A stretch of 64,000 nucleotides of DNA from Metabacillus malikii (GTDB lineage: Bacteria; Bacillota; Bacilli; Bacillales; Bacillaceae): contig NZ_JAUSUD010000009.1 of assembly GCF_030813355.1 (NCBI RefSeq), forward strand, positions 62,001 through 126,000, in the 5' to 3' direction. Below, one piece after another: positions 58,910 to 64,000 of this stretch. The notes under the pieces were generated by a model. It had not been told where the DNA came from, searched no databases, and was given only the letters and a program-made list of their open reading frames with translations. The translations under genes and the position numbers were made by a program. The stretch's first letter is position 1. Each line of letters opens with the position of its first letter.

Positions 58910-60097
58910 TTAATGTGTTAAACGAACAACGTCTCGTGCAATCATGACCTCTTCATTTGTTGGGATGACGATGACTTTAACTGGCGAATGAGGATAACTG
59001 ATGAAAATCTCTTCACCTCTAGTTTTATTAAGAGAAGGATCCCAGTATACACCCATAAATTCTAAACCATTTAATACTCTTTCACGAATTTCTGAGCTAT
59101 TTTCACCAATTCCTGCTGTGAAAATAATGGCATCGACACCTGACATTCTTGCTGCATATGATCCAATATATTTATGGATTCTGCTCGCGAATACATCTAG
59201 TGCAATTTTTGCTCTTGAATTCCCTTCACTAGCTGCCATAATATTATCGCGCAAGTCACTTGAAATACCAGACATCCCTAAAATTCCGCTTTCTTTATTT
59301 AATACATTTAATACTTCATCAACGTTCTTCCCTGTTTTTTCCATAATGTATGGAATAAGTGCAGGGTCAATATTTCCTGAACGTGTTCCCATTGCAACCC
59401 CTGCAAGTGGTGTAAAGCCCATTGACGTATCAATTGATTTTCCGCCTTCAATTGCTGCAATACTTGCACCATTACCTAAGTGACAAGAAATAAGACGTAA
59501 ATTTTCAAGCGGTCTACCTAATAATTCAGCAGCACGTTCTGATACATATTTATGTGATGTACCGTGGAATCCATATTTGCGTATTCCGAAATTCTTATAA
59601 TATTCATATGGTAAGCTATATAAAAACGATTTTTCCGGCATTGTTTGATGGAATGCTGTGTCAAAAACTGCAACTGCATTTACATTCGGTAGTACTTCTC
59701 TGAACGCCTTAATTCCCACAACGTTTGCAGGATTATGAAGTGGTGCTAGCTCTGATAAGTCTTCGATTTGCTTTAATGTCTCATCCGTAATAATCGCAGA
59801 ATCATTAAACGTTTCACCACCATGTACAACACGATGACCAATACCTTCGATTTCATCTAGTGATTTTATAATACCTAAATCTGTTAGCTTTGATAATAAT
59901 ATTTTAACAGCAACTGCGTGATCTGGAATATCTGTAACTTCCGTATGTTTTTCTCCATTCGCTGTAATTGTAAATACCGAATCGGAAATTCCAATTCTTT
60001 CAACTAATCCTTTCGTTAACACTGTTTCACTTGGCATTTCAAAAAGTTGAAATTTTAAAGATGAACTACCAGCATTAATTGCAATTACTTTTGCCAT
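58910..60097 (-). CDS. ackA: Acetate kinase
   Basis: Acetyl phosphate plus ADP to acetate plus ATP in overflow metabolism. 395 residues from ATG 60097 ([20 protein letters not shown]) with AAGGAG 8 nt upstream; an in-frame start at 60124 covers that site. ASKHA fold motifs: [47 protein letters not shown] and [16 protein letters not shown]. Monocistronic by its own terminator. Confidence 0.98.
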   Translation of the reverse strand: MAKVIAINAGSSSLKFQLFEMPSETVLTKGLVERIGISDSVFTITANGEKHTEVTDIPDHAVAVKILLSKLTDLGIIKSLDEIEGIGHRVVHGGETFNDSAIITDETLKQIEDLSELAPLHNPANVVGIKAFREVLPNVNAVAVFDTAFHQTMPEKSFLYSLPYEYYKNFGIRKYGFHGTSHKYVSERAAELLGRPLENLRLISCHLGNGASIAAIEGGKSIDTSMGFTPLAGVAMGTRSGNIDPALIPYIMEKTGKNVDEVLNVLNKESGILGMSGISSDLRDNIMAASEGNSRAKIALDVFASRIHKYIGSYAARMSGVDAIIFTAGIGENSSEIRERVLNGLEFMGVYWDPSLNKTRGEEIFISYPHSPVKVIVIPTNEEVMIARDVVRLTH

Positions 60098-60280
60098 TAT
60101 TGTTACTCTCCTTTTTCGTGCCACTGATATTTTTACAGATGATTAGCGAAACGTAAATCATTATGCCGACCGAAAGAAAAATGCTTTACGAATTTATAAA
60201 AATCGTATGGCTAATAAACATCTATAGTCATTTGCCGCAACCAATCGCCTTGGTGATGACTATTTTTTCATATATTATAT

Positions 60281-60450
60281 AAAGGCGGTTTTCGTAAACT
60301 TCGTTGTTTTTTACGTAGCAATTTTTTTTGATTTCCATTACACAATTCGCTTTCCGCAGGGTGGTGGTGTGCTCCTTGGTTTTTACCTAAGCGGTCTGGC
60401 AATTATTAAATAAATGATTACAAAAAACAACAAATTTTAAGAAAGAGCCT
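60281..60450. repeat. Dispersed intergenic element, copy 8 (complete)
   Basis: 170 bp with clear ends: AAAGGCGGTTTTCGTAAACT (60281-60300) and AAATTTTAAGAAAGAGCCT (60432-60450); inside is CGCTTTCCGCAGGGTGG (60350-60366), similar to copy 4. It lies upstream of ackA. Confidence 0.8.
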
Positions 60451-60929
60451 ATATAAATAGTCTTTTCCTTCAAGTAAAGTCTCGATTAACGTTCATGCTT
60501 TGATTAAATAGTTCCACAAATAATAATCAACACATCTATATTCTTCACAAAATGCGACTGTTTATCCGAATACCTATTTAATAATTAGCTCTGCTAGTTT
60601 TGATTACATTATTAGTATTGAGAAAATTTATAAGAACGAACACCATTCAAATTATTCCTTATCGTCTTTAGAGCTTCTATTTGGAATGGACTAATTATTA
60701 CGTTAATCATTTCACAAACCGGAATAATGCAACTACATTTTATGTAAATCAGATAAACATCGATTTTAACTACCAACTTCATTTAAACACTGCTATATCA
60801 ACATTTCAAGGATGAGTTTGGTTTGGTATCGTTTACAATTAAAAGTCTAATTATTCTCATTATTTCAAAGGTTATATAGCGTTTCAGTTAATCGTTTTCA
60901 TTTATCATGAAAGCTTGAAAGAATACATT
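60451..60929. other. AT-rich region between ackA upstream repeat and ytxK terminator
   Basis: About 480 nt. I see no open frame with a ribosome site, no tRNA and no clear repeat. Very AT-rich, possibly old intergenic decay. Confidence 0.4.
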
Positions 60930-60955
60930 AAAAGAGGAACCTTGATTCAGGTTCC
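60930..60955 (-). terminator. Terminator of ytxK
   Basis: Minus strand: GGAACC-TGAATCAA-GGTTCC then TCTTTTAA. Confidence 0.75.
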
Positions 60956-60973
60956 CTAATTATGGAGATTCAT

Positions 60974-61966
60974 TTATTTGTTTTCACTAAACCATTGGTC
61001 AATTTGTTTCATCATTGCATTCATTGCCGTTATATTAGAGAACTTCGGCAATTGTGCTAGCAATGCTTGTTTAGGCTGTTTACTTTCACTTCCACGCTTC
61101 TGAAGAATTAAAATACTTTTCCCATGCTTCTCATCCTTAAATAACGATAAGGGTAATTGTATGAAGCCTTGTATAATCGCAACTTCCTTCAAATATTGAT
61201 TAAGCTTCGGAGCTTCTTTTGTTTCAAACAGTGAATTAGGTACGATAAAAAATAAATAACCATTTTCCTTCGTATGCTTAATGGACTGTTCGATAAATAA
61301 ATGATGTGAATAAGAGTGCCCCTCCATTGCTTTTAACTGATAATTCGAAGCTTCAACATCGTTAGGGTAATAACCAACTGGTAAATCACACACTGTCACA
61401 TCTACTGGATCAACTAATAACCTTGATAAGCTATCTTGGTTAAAAAATTGAATAGGATGCTCTTGAAGATTTGCATTGATATAGGCTAATTTTATTAACA
61501 AGTCATCTACATCGACACCATAGCTTTCAAGTGTTTCGATCTTAGATAAGTAATTTAAAATCGTTGTTAATAAATTCCCTGTTCCAACCGCAGGATCTAA
61601 TATTGTAAGTGTTTTTTGATTGCCAACAAATTTTTCTACTAAGTATCCTAAGAAGAGACCAATTGTATCAGGTGTCATTTGGTGATTTGGATGCGCACCT
61701 TCTTTAAGTCCCTTTAAAATGACAATTTGAAAAGCTTTTCGAATTTCTTCCTTTTCAAAGGTGCTTAAATTTATTGAATCGTATTTTCTTTTTAAGTTTT
61801 TTTTCGTAATTTCACTTAAGTCCTCTTGTAAAATTGACCCGTGAAAAAGGTTCTCGCCTGTTTCTGCCACCGCTTCTATGTATGATAATTGACATTCCTT
61901 CGCGATTAAATCAGCAGTTTCATTTATAACTGTAAACAAATTCTCTAATTTCGAAACTGTCTTCAT
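60974..61966 (-). CDS. ytxK: Class I SAM-dependent DNA methyltransferase-like protein YtxK
   Basis: 330 residues. SAM site ILDPAVGTGNLLTTIL (about 118-133) and the catalytic-type motif VCDLPVGYYPND where adenine N6 methylases have N/D-P-P-Y/F; here it is DLPVGY, so the usual NPPF tetrad is altered. The fold resembles the HsdM/type I N6 methylase family without a target recognition domain. In B. subtilis ytxK is linked to competence/cell-surface loci only by position; substrate unknown. Start ATG 61966 with AGGAAAGGG upstream. Confidence 0.88.
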   Translation of the reverse strand: MKTVSKLENLFTVINETADLIAKECQLSYIEAVAETGENLFHGSILQEDLSEITKKNLKRKYDSINLSTFEKEEIRKAFQIVILKGLKEGAHPNHQMTPDTIGLFLGYLVEKFVGNQKTLTILDPAVGTGNLLTTILNYLSKIETLESYGVDVDDLLIKLAYINANLQEHPIQFFNQDSLSRLLVDPVDVTVCDLPVGYYPNDVEASNYQLKAMEGHSYSHHLFIEQSIKHTKENGYLFFIVPNSLFETKEAPKLNQYLKEVAIIQGFIQLPLSLFKDEKHGKSILILQKRGSESKQPKQALLAQLPKFSNITAMNAMMKQIDQWFSENK

Positions 61967-62216
61967 TCCCTTTCCTCCTCACCATATACATTTATCATTT
62001 TAGACATTGCATTCGTTCAAGTCAAAAAATTATAATGCATAAAGTGAAAAAAGAGTTAGTTTGAAAGAGTTTTTAACTTCGGAGTGTACTTTTTAGGGAA
62101 TTGGTATGGCTTTGGACATGCTTTGCACGTGTGCATGTAGGGGAAGGGTTAGGTAACTTTTAGAATTAACCGCTTGTTGTAGCATTGATGAGAATTTGTT
62201 CTGTAGAGAATTGGTT

Positions 62217-62612
62217 CTCTCTTATGACGATGGAGATTTTGGGTGTTCGTCCGTTGGGGAAATTGGCTTTATGACAGTGATGAAGGAGATTTTGGCTCTG
62301 CTCCCGTTGGGAAATAGGCTTCATGACAGCGATGAAGGAGATTTTGGTTCTTCTTCGATTCTGAAATAGGCTTCATAACAGCGATGAAGGAGATTTTGAC
62401 TCTGCTTCCGTTGGGAAATGGGCTTCATAACAGCGATGAAGGAGATTTTGACTCTGCTTCCGTTGGGAAATGGGCTTCATAACAGCGATGAAGGAGATTT
62501 TGGCTCTGCTTCCGTTGGGAAATGGGCTTCATGACGGCGATGAAGGAGATTTTGGTTCTTCTTCTGTTCTGAAATGGGCTTCATAACAGCGATGAAGGAA
62601 ATTTTGGCTCTC
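62217..62612. repeat. 52-bp tandem repeat array with a hairpin in each unit
   Basis: Six full 52-bp units start at 62267, 62319, 62371, 62423, 62475 and 62527; a seventh, partial unit starts at 62579 and a degenerate one precedes them near 62217. Each has CTTCATAACAGCGATGAAGG (stem CTTCAT/ATGAAG, 7-nt loop), then AGATTTTG, then one of two tails (CTCTGCTTCCGTTGGGAAAT or TTCTTCTTCTGTTCTGAAAT). Neighbouring units at 62371 and 62423 are nearly identical. 52 is not a multiple of 3, so it is not coding. Lies between ytxK and tpx. Confidence 0.9.
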
Positions 62613-62674
62613 ACAAATTTATGTTTATACTAATCAAAATCGCCTACACGAATCCATTTTCCAATAATGAAAAC

Positions 62675-62737
62675 AAGGTGACACATAAAGTAACAGAACA
62701 CAACCAGATTGTGAATCAGTTACTATTGGGTCACCTT
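62675..62737 (-). terminator. Long nested hairpin after tpx
   Basis: AAGGTGAC, AGTAAC and CACAA pair in order with TTGTG, GTTACT and GTCACCTT: a three-tier stem of about 63 nt. On the minus strand it runs into TTGTTTTC. Probable tpx terminator. Confidence 0.65.
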
Positions 62738-62752
62738 CCCTCAATTATTGAA

Positions 62753-63253
62753 TTACTGGGCAGCCTTGGCAGCTTCGATTGCAGCTTCGTAATTTGGATG
62801 GTTTGTTGCTTCACTTACGTATTCAACGTGTGTGAGTTTGTTATTTGCATCGACGACGAATACTGCACGTGCTAATAAGCGTAGTTCTTTAATGTGGACG
62901 CCATATGCTTCACCGAAAGAAAGGTCACGGTGGTCAGATAATGTTTGAACATTTTCAAGACCGTTTGAAGCGCACCATCTTTTTTGTGCAAATGGTAGGT
63001 CAACACTTATTGTTAAAACTTCAACATTTGATAGTTTTGAGCCTTCTTCGTTAAAGCGACGTGTTTGTGCGTCACATACGCCTGTATCGATTGATGGAAC
63101 AACAGAAATAATGCGTACTTTTCCGTTAGTATCAGCTAAAGTAACAGGAGATAAATCATTTGCAAGTACTGTAAAATCTGGTGCTGTATCTCCTACTTTC
63201 ACTTCATTACCAAGTAATGTTACAGGACTATTCTTAAATGTTATGTTTGCCAT
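62753..63253 (-). CDS. tpx: Thiol peroxidase
   Basis: Thioredoxin-dependent peroxidase of the atypical 2-Cys peroxiredoxin class. 166 residues. Peroxidatic C60 in [17 protein letters not shown] and resolving C94 in KRWCASNG; R in [15 protein letters not shown] upstream of ATG 63253. Next to ytfJ as in B. subtilis. Confidence 0.97.
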   Translation of the reverse strand: MANITFKNSPVTLLGNEVKVGDTAPDFTVLANDLSPVTLADTNGKVRIISVVPSIDTGVCDAQTRRFNEEGSKLSNVEVLTISVDLPFAQKRWCASNGLENVQTLSDHRDLSFGEAYGVHIKELRLLARAVFVVDANNKLTHVEYVSEATNHPNYEAAIEAAKAAQ

Positions 63254-63345
63254 TCCAAATTCCTCCTTTTTATATGTACAGTGTTAATATAGCTTAGCTC
63301 AATGAAATGATCAAATGATTCGTGTTTGAATTGTTTAAAAACTAC

Positions 63346-63377
63346 CAAAAAAAATTAACTGCCATTAAAGGCAGTTA
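63346..63377 (-). terminator. Terminator of ytfJ
   Basis: Minus strand: AACTGCC-TTTAAT-GGCAGTT then AATTTTTTTT. Overlaps the ytfJ stop codon. Confidence 0.85.
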
Positions 63378-63827
63378 GAATTCGAGGTCTTGCTTTTGTT
63401 GGTTTTCGTTATTGCTATTGCCTGAAGACTGGTTGTCTTTGTTCTTCTTGAACATACCTTGGATTTTCTCTACAGTTTGTGGTGCTGCTTCTAATATTTT
63501 TTCATATAGATGAGTATTTTCATCTAAATGTAACATCTTGACACCAGTAGAGGATACAATTAAAAATGCAATTGGTGTAATCGATACACCACCACCACTA
63601 CCTCCACCAAATGGTAGTTTTGGAGAGCCTTCGCCGCCTTCTTCACCACTTGTTGAGTTAAATTCACTACCACCAGCAGCAAATCCGAAGCCAACTTTTG
63701 ATACAGTTAAGATAACACTTCCATCTGGAGTTTCGACAGGGTCACCTACAATGGTATTCACATCAATCATTTGTTTAAGGTTTTCCATTGCTGTCTTCAT
63801 TAATCCTTGAATTGGATGTTCACTCAT
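63375..63827 (-). CDS. ytfJ: GerW family sporulation protein YtfJ
   Basis: 150 residues. N-terminus MSEHPIQGLMKTAMENLKQM is almost that of B. subtilis YtfJ; then VGDPVETPDGSVILTVSKVG, a Gly-rich stretch (about 65-92, GGEEGEGSPKLPFGGGSGGG type), and a polar Asn/Gln tail. Needed for normal germination/spore quality in B. subtilis (GerW). No signal peptide. 50 nt downstream of the ytfI-like gene, same direction; AGGAGG before ATG 63827. Confidence 0.95.
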   Translation of the reverse strand: MSEHPIQGLMKTAMENLKQMIDVNTIVGDPVETPDGSVILTVSKVGFGFAAGGSEFNSTSGEEGGEGSPKLPFGGGSGGGVSITPIAFLIVSSTGVKMLHLDENTHLYEKILEAAPQTVEKIQGMFKKNKDNQSSGNSNNENQQKQDLEF

Positions 63828-63877
63828 AATAAATATCCTCCTTTTACTTTTATCCGGTCATTGTTCATCTATTGGAG

Positions 63878-64000
63878 CTATGATTCATTAGAAAAGGTTG
63901 ATAGTGGTTTGCTTTTAAGCTTAGGCTTTCCACCTCTCCAATATTTAATGAACTGTATACCTGCTAACATAGCTTGCCCGATCCGGAATTGGATCATACA
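63878..64000 (-). CDS. ytfI: C-terminal end of a DUF2953 (YtfI-like) protein, partial
   Basis: Open minus frame from the window edge to TAG 63880-63878, the last 40 residues: CMIQFRIGQAMLAGIQFIKY, then WRGGKPKLKSKPL and a short tail. An amphipathic FRIG...IKYWRGGK end and its place before ytfJ match B. subtilis ytfI. Family call rests on synteny and on this short tail. Confidence 0.65.
   Translation of the reverse strand, partial: CMIQFRIGQAMLAGIQFIKYWRGGKPKLKSKPLSTFSNES

Noticed and set aside
59001-59483. 160-aa plus-strand frame
   Set aside because: Antisense to ackA, a strong well-known gene; no start site signal.
60125-60280. cre site upstream of ackA
   Set aside because: B. subtilis ackA has one, but I found no convincing match here by eye.
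62217-62612. CRISPR array
   Set aside because: The presumed spacers are themselves repeated (two tail types), the units abut with an exact 52-bp period, and no cas gene is nearby.

Overview
The window is a continuous piece of a low-GC, endospore-forming Bacillaceae chromosome. Nearly every gene has a recognisable Bacillus subtilis counterpart, and the order follows the B. subtilis backbone running from pheT to ytfJ/ytfI. Spore genes (sspI, ytaF, ytrH, ytrI, ytvI, ytxC, ytfJ), T-box leaders, an L20-type leader, a SigW promoter and AGGAGG ribosome binding sites all fit Firmicutes. I cannot name the species. Most genes lie on the minus strand. The only plus-strand genes are sspI, ysdB, ytvI, ytrH-ytrI, ytpI and one small unknown gene at 57136.

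Layout from low to high coordinates: pheT (cut by the window edge)-pheS with a Phe T-box; rRNA methylase; sspI; M42 aminopeptidase; all-alpha dUTPase; ysdB behind a SigW promoter; a TVP38-type membrane protein; ysdA; infC-rpmI-rplT with an AUU-started infC and an attenuating leader; thrS with a T-box; ytxC; the primosome genes dnaB-dnaI with nrdR; speD; coaE-ytaF-mutM-polA; hflK-hflC; phoP-phoR; the TCA set citZ-icd-mdh with a MaoC-like gene; ytwI; ytvI; fxsA; pfkA-pyk; accD-accA; a GntR/FadR-type regulator paired with malic enzyme; dnaE; ytrH-ytrI; nrnA; ytpI; ytoI; ald; argG-argH plus a 52-aa gene; moaB; an EcsC-family gene; ackA; ytxK; tpx; ytfJ; and the end of a ytfI-like gene.

The genes cover translation (PheST, ThrS, IF3, L35, L20), replication (DnaB, DnaI, DnaE, PolA), central carbon flow (PfkA, Pyk, CitZ, Icd, Mdh, malic enzyme, AckA), fatty-acid initiation (AccDA), phosphate signalling (PhoPR) and sporulation. 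I see no prophage, transposase, CRISPR array, defence island, tRNA or rRNA. I found no clear new multi-gene system.

The less ordinary material is mostly non-coding: a 52-bp tandem array with a hairpin in every full unit between ytxK and tpx; a dispersed family of about 170-180 bp elements with imperfect terminal inverted repeats; a perfect 11-1-11 FadR-like operator at the malic enzyme promoter with a degenerate second copy upstream of accDA; a frameshifted ytkL 3' relic directly behind ald; an hflKC pair between phoR and polA; and small genes below the usual size cut-off. All comparisons come from memory of the families; no database search was run.
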